This document shows positions 11,861 through 29,371 of a stretch of DNA of 64,000 nt, piece by piece. A program made the position numbers and the translations under genes. The stretch comes from Agelas oroides (taxonomy: Eukaryota > Porifera > Demospongiae > Agelasida > Agelasidae): contig OX422202.1 in assembly GCA_949130485.1 (NCBI GenBank), forward strand, positions 62,001 to 126,000, in the 5' to 3' direction. The notes below the pieces were generated by a model. It was not told the DNA's origin. It saw nothing but the letters and a program-made list of their open reading frames with translations, and did no database searches. The stretch's first letter is position 1. The number at the start of each line of letters is the position of its first letter.

Positions 11861-12031
11861 AAGAGTGATGCTTTGTAAATGATGCAGATGGAAACACATC
11901 TGGACTGTGGTTACATCACAAATCATATCCAGGCTGAGCATTCACTTTGTACCATCCTCTCCAGCTATGTACACATGTACTCTACACTAGGTGCACACCA
12001 AGCTAACACAAAGTAGAGAGTCAGCCTTACC

Positions 12032-12203
12032 TTACTGCCAGTGCAGGTCCACGGAGTGATCCTCTGAATCACACCAAAAGCAATAGTGCCTAGGTGCCCA
12101 TCTAGGGAACTTTTTAGGAGGAGGGCGGGGGGGAGCTGGTGTCCACAGACGTGATCTTGGGGACATGGGCGGTGATTTGGCCATCCGCTAATATGTGTGC
12201 ATG

Positions 12204-12264
<61 letters not shown>

Positions 12265-14798
12265 AGATGGGGAAGAGGGCAAGTAACAGTGTTCATATGT
12301 GCAAAGAGCTGAGGTATAGTCAAGTGATAGCAAAATATCATGTATAGATCTAGATTTAGACCAGGCTAGGAAATTAAGGCTGGAATCCTTAAGATGGTTA
12401 CAATACCATGGTAACTTAGCTGAAGCTTGGCATGTGACTACACTAGTTATGGCCAGCTAGATGTAATGTAGAGCTACAGGTACATGGCTTGTGAACTTAC
12501 CAATTGCAAGTTCTCCTCCTCGTCATCACTTGACAGGAGGACTGAGATGTTGTCCTCTGGAGTCACCTTAGGCCTCTTCCTCAGTGGTGGGCTCCCTTCA
12601 TCCCTGGGGTTCTGGAGGAGAAAAAAAATTTTTTTTGAAAAGCTGTAATACCTAACATATTTCTTGTTGGTACGGTCAACCCCCCCCCAACACACACACA
12701 CACAAACACACACACTCTCTCTATGAAGGCTTCTTTCGTGTTGTAATGTACACTACCAACATATCTGGTACAGTGTAGCTACTTACATTGGGGGTGCTTG
12801 TAATAACGGGATCGAACTCCAGCTCCTCCTCCTCTGTCTCCATTGCCCTTTTCCTCACACTGATGGTTGTGTGGAGAGGTGGTGTAAGTTGCATTGACTT
12901 CAAACTATAGCTGGTGACCTCTGATGGGGATGGTGACAGTGGAGCTGGGGATGGGGGGAGAGGAGAGAGTATCAGCTGTGGAGGTTGGTGTACCAGCGTG
13001 AGCTCCATGGACTTCAAACTATAGGTGGTGATTTCTGATGGGGATGGGGACTGTGGAGCTGGGGATGGGGACAGTGGAGCTGGGGATGGTGACAGTGGAG
13101 CTGGCGATGGTAACAGTGGAGCTGGGGATGGGGGGAGAGGCTGGAGAGGAGGCAAAGTGGAAATAAAGTTATTTTCTGAACTCAAGTTGGTAACAGTCTA
13201 ACTTTCTATGCTAGCTAGTTCCTCTGTACACTTTCACCTTTGTCTAACTTTCTAGCTCAGAATGTATACATGCAATGAATTAATAAAGCTGACTTACTTC
13301 TTCCTCCTCTTCCCCCTCTTCATCATCACCATCTGACCACTCTGGTGGCTCTTCTCCCTCCGCGACTGCCCAGACCCTGTCTTCCCGCTTCTTGAGCGTC
13401 CGCCTGATATCAGTGATGGCAAGCTGTGTGTGCAGGTGTGTACAAGAAAGTAAATCATACATGTATATATGTTACAATTCAACCTCCCCCTCCTCCACAC
13501 CAACAATACTCATCTTCTTGTCAACTAGTATACTGCTATACGTACAAGTACACAACAACATACAACAAAGATACTCACAAACTCATCCTCATCGTGAGAG
13601 GGATGGAAGGGCCTGTTATGCCGGGCATCATAATAGATCTTGTACATCTGGGTGGCACTCCTTTCCTCCCGGTCAGCAAGGTTTTTGATGATAGCTTCCA
13701 GGCCCTCCACATCCCTCTCAAGGTAGGCCACCCTCTCCCGCAGGTTGGCCACCTCCACTTTGAGGGCAGCCTCACCCCCCGTCAAGCTTCCCAGCTCTAG
13801 CAATTCTGCATGGAAGGAAGAAGACAAGAGTTGATGTCAGTGAACAATCTATATACAGGCTAAGGCGGGTGCATGGACAGATTGTCTATCACTACTTGCT
13901 TTGACCTCGCTTCCCCACATAACAAACTGGTACATGAGTCAAAGATGGTCCCATGTGGATCTGTTCAAGGAGCACACTAATCTAGTCTTTGGCTTTTCGT
14001 ATATTAGGTTATGTTAGGAGTTAGGGAAATCAAATGTAAGTTTTTCCTACCTGGGAAAGGTGGGGTGCCCCAGGGAAGAACATCCTCCACCACCTCGTCC
14101 TTGGGGATGTTGTGCACCTTTTGCAGGTGGCGGAGGATGTTTGCGACCTGCTGCTTGGCCATCAGCCGACCCTCATCCCTGTTCTCTGCCGTCTTTCTCA
14201 GTCCCCAGATATTCACACGATAGGGGGTGTGAGTGCCAGTACAGCCTTCTAGCTGGCACCAAAGATCACCTGCCTCATTAGCATATTCGAGCAGGTGGTT
14301 CTCCATCTCTTTGACTGTCATCTGCACAAATGAAGCAATGGTACAAGACAGTGACAAGACTGTACAGATTGTGGTTATTACAGGAGTGTGTCCCCTCTCT
14401 CTTTCTCCGTGCACCACCGACCTATACCCCCCAGGCTCTTCCCTCCCCAGCTTGCCTCTCAGCCTGCCCTCCCCACACATGCATATATGTACACACAACC
14501 CTTGTAGCAAAACCGTGGGAAATTTAAGCACACAATTTTGATGCAAAAAGACTACATAATTATATTTTTGTACAGATTGTGAAAATAGTATTTTTGCATC
14601 AAAATCTCTAGAAAATGTCCCCCTCTCTTCCAACAGGCAGCCCACCCCTCCCACTCTTGGCATACACACTAGCAACACCGCGGGAAATTCAAATAATTTC
14701 GGCTAGCGTAGCAAACTTACGGCGCAGGGGGGTCGCTGCGGCTGCTGCCGACGCTGCTGGCGGCACTGACGTGGGGGCTGAGTACGCCTTGATGCCAT
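12032..14798 (-). CDS. uncharacterised seven-exon protein with Arg/Gln-rich N-terminus, coiled coil and Ser-Pro repeats
   Basis: Seven minus-strand exons join with consistent phases: 14798-14722, 14321-14051, 13805-13579, 13423-13298, 13140-12787, 12611-12501, and about 12190 to stop at 12032. All use GT donors (mostly GTAAGT/GTGAGT) and AG acceptors. The predicted protein is about 430 residues. It begins MASRRTQPPRQCRQQRRQQP, has a possible Cys/His element (LWCQLEGCTGTHTPYRVNIW) followed by a helical stretch with LRKTAENRDEGRLMAKQQV, then a predicted coiled coil (EVANLRERVAYLERDVEGLE), an acidic segment, a proline-rich repeat (LSPSPAP units, 13140-12900), a basic KRPK motif, and a C-terminal YCFWC. 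I do not recognise the family. The regular gene structure argues it is real; nuclear location would be a guess from the basic and acidic tracts. Confidence 0.6.
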
Positions 14799-15628
14799 CT
14801 CCACTCTGAAATGATTCACCGAAGAGAAGGGGAAAGTCGTAGAAGGTCGCAATGAGATATGACTGAACACCGGAATAAACCTGAAAAGAAAGAACAAGGA
14901 GCATGCCAAACCTTTACCCCCCCGTTTCCCGCCTGTTTCAAACCAACCAACCAATCAGATTAGCTTTAAATCAACCAATCAGCTTGAAGGACGTTCCGGC
15001 TTGTAGTCTCATTCCCAGTCCTCTTTCCACATCCTGCGCTAGTCTCGTACCCAGACCAACTTGTATGGAGGGTCTGGGGACGAGACTACAGTCATGTAAG
15101 TTTCTGAAGGAGTTTTGCAACTATCACATGGATGGCCCTTCTGCCTTATTCATCACAGCCAACATTTATTCTATGCTTTTGGAATGCGTGCGTGTGTTCG
15201 AGTGGGGTGCATAGTGTGTTATCACATTCTGTACATATTGTATCAAGATGTATGTATTTGGCCAATTATAATATATCTGTCATCAGGTTGTGCTTGGATG
15301 AATGACACCACAGCACACTCATATCTAGAATATAACAAAAAAATTATAAAGATTGTCCTTAATTCAATCCAACTTCAGAACTTTCAAATATTGTGCATAA
15401 TATTTAGTTGCATGTTGAGTGATATGGTAACTATCGACTGAAGCCACCTCCTGTCATAATTACTGGCCTGCCTGTCATTACAGTTGGGAAGAGTTGATGG
15501 TTTAATATGAACACTAGGACAATCAAGACATAACTTGAGCATAGCATGTTCCATACAGTCATGAGTACAGAGATAGAAAAGCTTGAATGCATCTGGAAAC
15601 AAAACTGTTACAATGAAGAGAAGGGTGG
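14798..15628. other. intergenic region with a short MITE
   Basis: Between the 5' end of the uncharacterised gene and the 3' end of KANSL1. A complete ~49-bp inverted-repeat element lies at 15040-15088 (TAGTCTCGTACCCAGACC ... GGGTCTGGGGACGAGACTA). The rest is AT-rich and probably holds the KANSL1 3' UTR. No other gene is supported. Confidence 0.6.
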
Positions 15629-16302
15629 CTAGCATTTCTTGCTAAGCTTGAGTATAATATAGTTCGGGTGCGGAGCAGGACCCTGAGAACTGCTTGTACA
15701 CTTGGTAACAGTGTGTGTGTTGTGAGTCACAACCCATTCTGAGGGACTAGGTAGTTCATCGCTGGGTGTGGAAGGTGGCGTAGAGAGAGGCGTGGCAAGT
15801 GTTGAGGAGGAACTGAGTGGAGTATGCGATTTGAGTGTGGTCATGTCAGGGAAGGAGAAAGAAGAGGAGAGGTGGACGGGAGTAATTCTGAGTGGAGGAG
15901 TAGGCGGGACAGGGTTCTGTAAGGCATCTAGGTCTTTTTCTCCCAGTGGGAACACCCGGGGGCACCAGGGGAGGACCTCGGGGACAGATGGCTCCATCTC
16001 CATTGCAAGTGTTGGGGAAACAAGAGTCTTGCGTTGCTGTTTGCCTTTGCTGGTGAAAGGTTTCGGACTGTTCATCAGAACGCTTCCATCCGGGATAGAA
16101 GCTAGGGATTGCGGTCGGCTACGTTTCCGCTGGCCACCAGAGATGAAGTTCAGGAACTGTTTCTTTTCTCCTGTCTCACATTTTTCATGACGCTTTGCAA
16201 ATGTTTCGTCACTCATGTCCTGTGTGTGTGTGTGTGTGTGTGTGTGCTTGCGTGCGTGCGTGCGTGCGTGCGTGTGTGTGTGTGTGTGTGTGTGCGTGTG
16301 CG

Positions 16303-16335
<33 letters not shown>

Positions 16336-19300
16336 ATATTATGTAGAGAAATGGAGATACTGAAATTCATCTCTACCCAACTATTGAAGTGCTAAGTGAA
16401 GCAAGCCAGGTCAGCAACTGTTGTGGGTGGGATTTGAAGAGGTGCAAATTGTGGCAAAACCACATCTGAATGGCACCGCACACTGCAGGCAGGACGAGTC
16501 ACGTGCACACAGCATCATATATACCTGAAGTTGGTCAATGAGTCTACTCAGAAGTGCAGGAGGGGGGGGGTCTAAAATCATGTGATACACACAGCCTGTC
16601 CCATCCCCCCCCCCCCACCAACCAACCCAAAAGCTTTGGTGGAGGAGTAAACAAAATTTAAAAACAAACAGTAGATGGAAGATTGGAGTGTATATATGAA
16701 AAAGTTTTTAGTCTCTGTCATGCAGTCCAAGTACATTCCAGCCACACACACAACAACAGGCTGTCTTACATGAAATAACAAATTGTGATAACCGATTTTA
16801 AGAGGTTATTAAATTTAAAAGACACCAGAAACTCTCAACCAACCTCCTCCTCCTCCTTGATGTGACTGTCGGTCGCATCCTCCTTGCTCCCGTTCATCGC
16901 TCCCACCTCCCGCCAGCTCGGGGTAAGGATCTCCTTATACTCTAACTTCTCTGGCCTGCAGAACAGAAGCATACCATATAAGGTATCAGACGAGGGATCC
17001 AGGCAAGTACTGTTTCCCCTTCTCTCTTGGGAGACCAACTTCTGAAACTTAATACCTCCCCTCTCTCCCTCTCCTCCCTCCTTCCCTTCCCTCCCTCCAT
17101 CCCCTCCCTCCCCTCCCTCCATCCCCTCCCTCCCCTCCCTCTATCCTCTTCACTATGTGCAGCCATGCACAGCAGCTACATGTAAACACATGTTCACTAC
17201 ATAAGAATGCTATTTAGTCTAAGCAGCAAGTCTTGCATCACCCACTCACCTTACCACAACCACACACACACACACACACACAGAGGTCAGGCACACATGC
17301 TTTCACTAGTCAGGGATATCACACAGCACCTTGTCACCATGAGCATGGTGTAGCCTCCTTCCCAGGCTCTCCCCGCGCACGAACAAAAAATCGAAAGGAA
17401 AGGAGAGAGCCTGGTAAAATTTATCACGTGATAAACGTCATAGGTAGAGAGAACTTAAAATCCTTTTGGGGAATGACTGAACTCGCCCACGCTGCATGGA
17501 CAGAATACAGTTGCAATAGCTTTATGGCCGACAGAATGGGACTAGACAGCACTATGCTACATTACCTGGCAGTACGGAAAGCTATGGTAAGCATACACAG
17601 ACCCATACATTCGAAAATCACGCTAACCTACTCGCTTACCTGGCAAACTGACCGCTTTACACCCCGGAGAATGGCTTTCAAGGCACTATTAAACACCAAG
17701 GCGGCCCTTTCCTGGGCTTTGCTCAAAGTTTTCTCTGCCGCTTATTATTCGAAAAAACTGCCAGAACGGGCTCCAACTAAAAAACAGCTACGTGTACTGT
17801 CGATTATCGATCAACTACGTGCGTGGGCACACTGACGATCCGCCTACGCTCAATTAAGTCCTCTCTACCCTTCTCTCTACCCCTACGTCACTCACGTGAT
17901 AAATATTATCCCAGGCCCTCTCCCGCTTTTCCGTACTGCAAGCGACGGAAAGCTGGGCGGGGTCTGGGAACGAGGCTAAGCATGGTGCACGCTTTCACTA
18001 GTCAGGGATATCACACGGCACCTTGTCACCATGAGCATGGTGTAGGTTGCAGTGTACACACATACCACCCCCGACCCACTCACTCCCCACCCACTCACCT
18101 CCCACACACACACCACACATGCCCACCCACCCAACCTCCCCCTCACACACACCCACACACACAGGCACCTGGTACTGGCCGCAATGGAGTAAGGAATGAC
18201 AATGTTATCAATGTCAAAGGAGGGGGGTGAGGGTGGGTGTACCCGGGAGGGTGAGAGAGGGGGAGGTGGGACAGCTGTAGTCATGAAGTATGTGATTGTT
18301 CTTCTTTTGGGAAGCTGAAGAGGGAGAGGGGAGAGGAGGGAGAGGAGGGGAGAGGAGGGAGAGAGGAGAGGAGAGGAGAGGAGAGGAGAGGAGAGGAGAG
18401 GAGAGGAGAGGAGAGGAGAGGAGAGGAGAGGAGAGGAGAGGAGAGGAGGGAGAGGGAGAGGAGAGGAGAGGAGGGAGAGAGAAGAGAGGAGGGAGAGGGA
18501 GAGGAGGGAGAGAGAAGAGAAAGAGAAGAGAGGGGAGAGAGGTTTTGCATCAGTACAATGCATAGTTGACAAGTGGTAAAAAAAATTGGTGGCTAACATT
18601 TGGTGAGTGTGTATGGTGAAATGTTGATGGGTGAGGGAGAGGCCGATGTACTGTCACAGCCTGTGGAGGAGGAGGAGGAGGGAGGAAGGGAGTGGAGGAG
18701 AGGAGGAAGGAGTAGGAAGGGAGGAGAAAGGGAGGGGAGGGGAGGAGGGGAGGAGGGGAAGGGGAGGGGAGGAGGGAGCCAAACAATATGGTCAGGAGGG
18801 GGGAGTCCTATTAATTAAGGCTCAGAGCAGATGTCCTCACAAAGAAGGGCTGTTCTCTGCACACACTACAACCACTGAAATGCACACCACAAACACACTT
18901 ATCCACAGGAAGCCATTTTTAGTTTCAGAGTGTAAACAGGTGCACAGGGACACACTATAATGCATTGACCAATCAGAAAATCCACCAATCAAATTGCTCT
19001 AATTCTGTCATAAATCTACAAATTAATAATTTTCTATCGCATGACTCACTTGCTCTGGAGACGGGGGTAAGTGATGAAGCAGCCTTGCGTCTATACAGCA
19101 GTGGTGAGGGGGTAAGTGTGTGAGGGGGTGAGGAGTGAGGGGGGAGGGATGAGGGTAAGAGGTGGGATATCATTTTTAGAGTGCAGTGGATTCATTTAGT
19201 TACAGAGTATTCACAACACAATTTATTCATTACTTGGCTAACAGCTAAAACACACACAGCCTTACAACTGCACACAATTCAAACATTCTTTGGTGGTTGT

Positions 19301-20634
19301 TATGACAACACTGGCAGGTAATCATCACAGAGTATACACTTGGTTCATGTGTACATCTGTGGACTCATGGACAGGACACACAAAGTAGTGAGCCTACAAT
19401 TTGCAAACTCCTCTGAGGGTCTCCACAATACAGCAATTGCTTTTCAAAACTCTGTAATCCTTAAGCTTCATTTTCTCATGAGGTAGGACGTTGATGTAGT
19501 TACGAAAGCTTAGTGTATAGGTCACGTGTCGTTTGCATGAGCCCTCCCTAGTAGTTGCCATGACTACCCACGAATACAGAACCTTGTAACACATCAACTG
19601 CATGGCTACTCTGCCCAAAATTGGTTGCAACTTAAAAGACAAAATGTCAACCAGTTTTCATTTTGTGAGAAAGAAGAAAGCCAGTGTCAATTAACAGACC
19701 TGGGTACTCAAACCCACCGGAAAATGTGTGCAACATACACAAAATCTGTGATCTAATTTGCATGGAGTGTATTTACCTTTTGATCAATGGAAATTGTGCG
19801 TAAGAGTGTTCAGTCATGACTCGCTGAACAGCAGCGGCCAATAGCACCCAGGACGGAAGTTCTGCACAATAGAATTTAATACTATCAGTGACATCTGATC
19901 TGTAAACATGGCTTATTGGCTGATATTGCCTCAACTTTCCCATAAATCAACAGTCAATTTCTCCAGCCCACGTCATGCCCTTACTACACAACAACCAACC
20001 AATTAAAGTTATGTACAGATTAGCCACAACCCACCGCAATGCCAATACTGACAGTAGCATACACAAATGTGCTAATATGCAGTTACACAAACATGGCAGG
20101 CAACACAAGGGTTAGGGTGGAGGTACATGGAGGCTCATTGAGTCGGACAGCACAGTGTACCTTCTCCAACAGTGCTCTCTCTGGAAACAGCCCCCTGCCC
20201 GAACTTGTACCCTTGTCTTCCATAAGTGTAATCTAACCCAGGGCCCTACGCCCAGCTTTCCATAGCTTGCAATATGAGAAGTGATGGAAAGCTGGCATGG
20301 ACCTGCGAGCAAGGTCAACATGTCCCCAACATGCTCCAGTGTCTGACCTTCTGGTAAAGAGAGCTGCGGGTGGAAGGAGGGGTTGACTCGAGACTGTCTC
20401 ATCCTGTGATGATGGATCTGTACGACTTTCCGACGAGCCCTTCTCTCCAGCGGTCTACAGTGGGGATGGCGGGAAGAAAGAAAGAGAGCAGCAAGAGGGA
20501 GGAAGGAGAGGGAGAGGGTTAGGTCACATTACTGGATGAGGTTACCTGGTTCTGGCACAGCTATGGCTCCCTCCCTCCTCAAGAATCACAGGGAAATTTT
20601 TACTGACTGAAGAGGAGGAAAGAAGATCCTTCAC
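15629..20634 (-). CDS. KANSL1: KAT8 regulatory NSL complex subunit 1 homologue (N-terminus unresolved)
   Basis: KANSL1 is a scaffold of the NSL histone acetyltransferase complex and binds KAT8/MOF through its C-terminal PEHE domain. Exons read on the minus strand: 20634-20546 (ends HSCARTR), 20454-20348 (PLERRARRKVVQIHHHRM), about 19093-19050 (RRKAASSLTPVSRA), 18314-18169 (SFDIDNIVIPYSIAASTR), 16955-16844 (PEKLEYKEILTPSWREV) and 16214-15629. The order ARTRPL.., SFDINNIVIP.S.AA.TR, EKL.YKEILTPSWREV, then LSDAAFA..HAKCEE-like DMSDETFAKRHEKCE, and PWCPRVFPL near the end matches the vertebrate KANSL1 C-terminal half. Junctions keep frame (AG|G completes Arg). The N-terminal coiled-coil region was not found. 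Two introns have acceptors whose pyrimidine tract is microsatellite DNA. Confidence 0.85.
16218..16340. repeat. (TG)n/(TGCG)n microsatellite
   Basis: Compound GT and GCGT repeat. On the minus strand it abuts the CACACAG acceptor of the last KANSL1 exon. Confidence 0.9.
17340..18045. mobile_element. ~630-bp MITE-family insertion flanked by a ~60-bp duplication
   Basis: Body about 17350-17980: it begins GCCTCCTTCCCAGGCTCTCC and ends GGGGTCTGGGAACGAGGCTA, with CACGTGATAAA near both inner ends. The host sequence GCTTTCACTAGTCAGGGAT...CACCATGAGCATGGTGTA occurs on both sides (about 17300-17351 and 17991-18043). This is either a very long target duplication or insertion into a pre-existing tandem duplicate. 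A 200-codon plus ORF crosses the element; parts of it (ASFPGSP) are the translated MITE end, so I do not call it a gene. Confidence 0.55.
18320..18540. repeat. (GGAGA)n polypurine microsatellite serving as a splice pyrimidine tract
   Basis: About 220 bp of GAGAG/GGAGA repeats. Read on the minus strand it is a continuous CT tract ending in CTCTTCAG, the acceptor of the KANSL1 exon that starts at 18314. A second GGGAGGA-rich purine block covers 18655-18780. Confidence 0.85.
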
Positions 20635-20635
20635 C

Positions 20636-20885
20636 TGGGTGTGAGGGAGGGAGGGAGGGAGGAAGGGAGGAAGGGAAGGAGGAAGGGAGGGAGGGAGGGA
20701 GGGAGGGAGGGAGGGAGGGAGGGAGGGAGGGAGGGAGGAAGGGAGGGAGGGAGGGAGGGAGGGAGGAAGGGAGGAGGAAGGGAAGGAGGGGGGAGATGAA
20801 CAGATGAAGGTATGAAAGGTGAGGAGGAGGACCGAGGAAGAGGAAAGGAAGGAAGAAGGGAGGGAGGGAGGGGGAGGAAAGAAAT
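20636..20885. repeat. (GGGA)n polypurine microsatellite upstream of a KANSL1 acceptor
   Basis: GGGAGGGAGGAA repeats. On the minus strand this is a long CCCT tract leading into CACACCCAG at 20635, the acceptor of the first KANSL1 exon I can identify. Confidence 0.85.
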
Positions 20886-21215
20886 GTTGACGTTTTCCAA
20901 CAACACACACAGAATTGTGTATTCACTGGAATGCCATCTGGTCAGGAACATGTACCGACTACACATCAGCCGGCCGACTGCCAACCGTTCTGACTGCACT
21001 CCCACTCGGAGAGAATGTCCAAACAAACACAACAACAGTATACTAGTAGCATGCACAACATGTTTGGGGCGAGCGTGAGGTATATAAGATTATAAGGTGT
21101 CAGTTTGACTTGAAGATTGATAATTTGATAGGAAATAAAAAAGAAAGAAATGGTTGTATATAGAATGATAATTGAAGTGTCCAAAACAAAAGTTGAGTGT
21201 AAATGTGAAACGAAT

Positions 21216-22072
<857 letters not shown>

Positions 22073-22109
22073 TGGGTTACAGACTCTGTCTTCACACAGA
22101 GAAATTCTT

Positions 22110-22728
22110 CTCAGTCCAACTGCCTGGCTTACAGACTCTACCATCGATAAAGCTCAAAACTTGCTGAAGAAGGCATACCCAGTACCAGGCCTACAGTCAG
22201 TTTAAGCTGTATGCCAACAATGACCTATGCCATCCAGCCAAATTTTTGAACACTGGACAGTGGCACTGGGTTACAATTTCCACCTTTGAACAGCTCACCC
22301 AACTGTACGTGTATGATAGCCTGTACTCTTGTGCTGTGACTCACCTAAAGGCGCAGATTGCTGCTATAATGGCAACAGAGAAGCTTATCCTCAAATTCAT
22401 GTACCATCCAGTCAGGCTGGTATGACTATGCACTATTTCCAACTGTGTTCACAACTGCACTTGCTCTGGGAGAAAGCTGGAGCTGTTCTTTCTGACCAGT
22501 GGAACATGAGAACACACCTCAGGCAACACTTTGAGGATGGAGAGATGAAAATGTTTCCAGTCCTCCGAAAGTGGAGAGTAAAGAAGTCTGCTGTCAAGAC
22601 CACCAAATAAGTCCAAGTCTACTGCAAGTGTAGAATACCTGTACTACCTGGGGAACAGCTGATTGAATGTACTAACTGTAAAGAGTGGTATCATACAACC
22701 ACCTGTATTGACTCCAGTGTACCATGAT
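22110..22728 (+). pseudogene. transposon-associated Ulp1/C48-like protease with terminal PHD finger, degraded
   Basis: Plus-strand pieces in two or more frames: [19 protein letters not shown], then HWVTISTFEQL and LYVYDSLYS, then LKAQIAAIM, a segment YDYALFPTVFTTALALGE where related proteins have a D-C-G motif, then WNMRTHLRQHFEDGEMKMFP, and after an in-frame stop VYCKCRIPVLPGEQLIEC.NCKEWYH, a PHD finger. The HW and VYDS motifs supply the expected His and Asp of a C48 fold, but the Cys position reads Tyr. At least two frameshifts and one stop make it non-functional. Such Ulp1-PHD ORFs are recalled from sponge and cnidarian mobile elements. Confidence 0.7.
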
Positions 22729-22799
22729 TTGTCATAAAGTGTTTGTTAAGCTGCACACATGCATATACTCTTTACGCCAAGTTACTTCATTACTCCTGA

Positions 22800-22890
22800 T
22801 ACCACTGTGGCTAGCCTCGTTCCCAGGCCCCGCCCAGCTTTCCGTCGCTTGCAGTACGGTAACCTTTTCCTTTCGATACCACTGTGGCTA
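22800..22890. mobile_element. 61-bp short element with 16-bp direct flanks
   Basis: GATACCACTGTGGCTA occurs on both sides (22798-22813 and about 22876-22891) of a segment starting GCCTCGTTCCCAGGCCCCGC and ending CCTTTTCCTTTC. The start is the common MITE-family end. The duplicated flank is long for a cut-and-paste element. Confidence 0.5.
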
Positions 22891-23134
22891 TTGTGCAACA
22901 ATGCAAAATCACGTGCACAACACAAGACATTAGTGTAAATACGGAAATGCGCATGCTCATAGACATGTACATGTACTGATAAACACTACAGAAAGGACTC
23001 TTCAGAACAGCCAACAACTGGGTACACTAAGAACACAGTACACATGACAGACTCTGGTACACTAAGAACACAGTACACATGACAGACTCTGGTAGTTTAA
23101 ATATGAGTTACAAATAACCGTGAACTGCCTCCTC

Positions 23135-28935
<5,801 letters not shown>

Positions 28936-29371
28936 GGCTTCAACTGGAAGGGATGTATAATTTAAACACACTCCACAATCACACTCCACAATAGATTGCA
29001 GGCTGACTGTATCCAGTGATGGCTAGCACATGCCGCATAAGACCAGTGGATGCTAGCCATCTCACTTTTCCTGGGATGGAACTTGTGCCCAATACTCAAG
29101 AGGGTCAGCATGGCAGCATGCAAGACAGCTGCGATACAGGCCACGGCAAATGTTCATGTGCTTCACTAGACAACAACCCTACCCTAATCTTAGTGCCAAC
29201 GTACCAACTAGATGATGTGGCGACCAGATCAGCAGTGGCTGTAATCGTCAAGCATGCTTACTAGTTCGGACATCGATATCGGGCCTGTCATGCACGTAAT
29301 ACAGTATCACGTGACAAGTGTGTGGCTGTCATGTGATCAGTCAAACACTGGTGCACCCGCGGTTCGGTGAG

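Noticed and set aside
17233-17835. 200-codon plus ORF (ASFPGSP... LRAWAH)
   Set aside because: It begins in a CA repeat and spans a MITE-family insertion; no known domain. It might hide a MITE-encoded fragment, but support is insufficient.
20900-21078. Candidate N-terminal exon of KANSL1 (minus, RYMFLTRWHSSEYTI)
   Set aside because: No clear acceptor/donor phase match and no resemblance to the KANSL1 N-terminal coiled coil.
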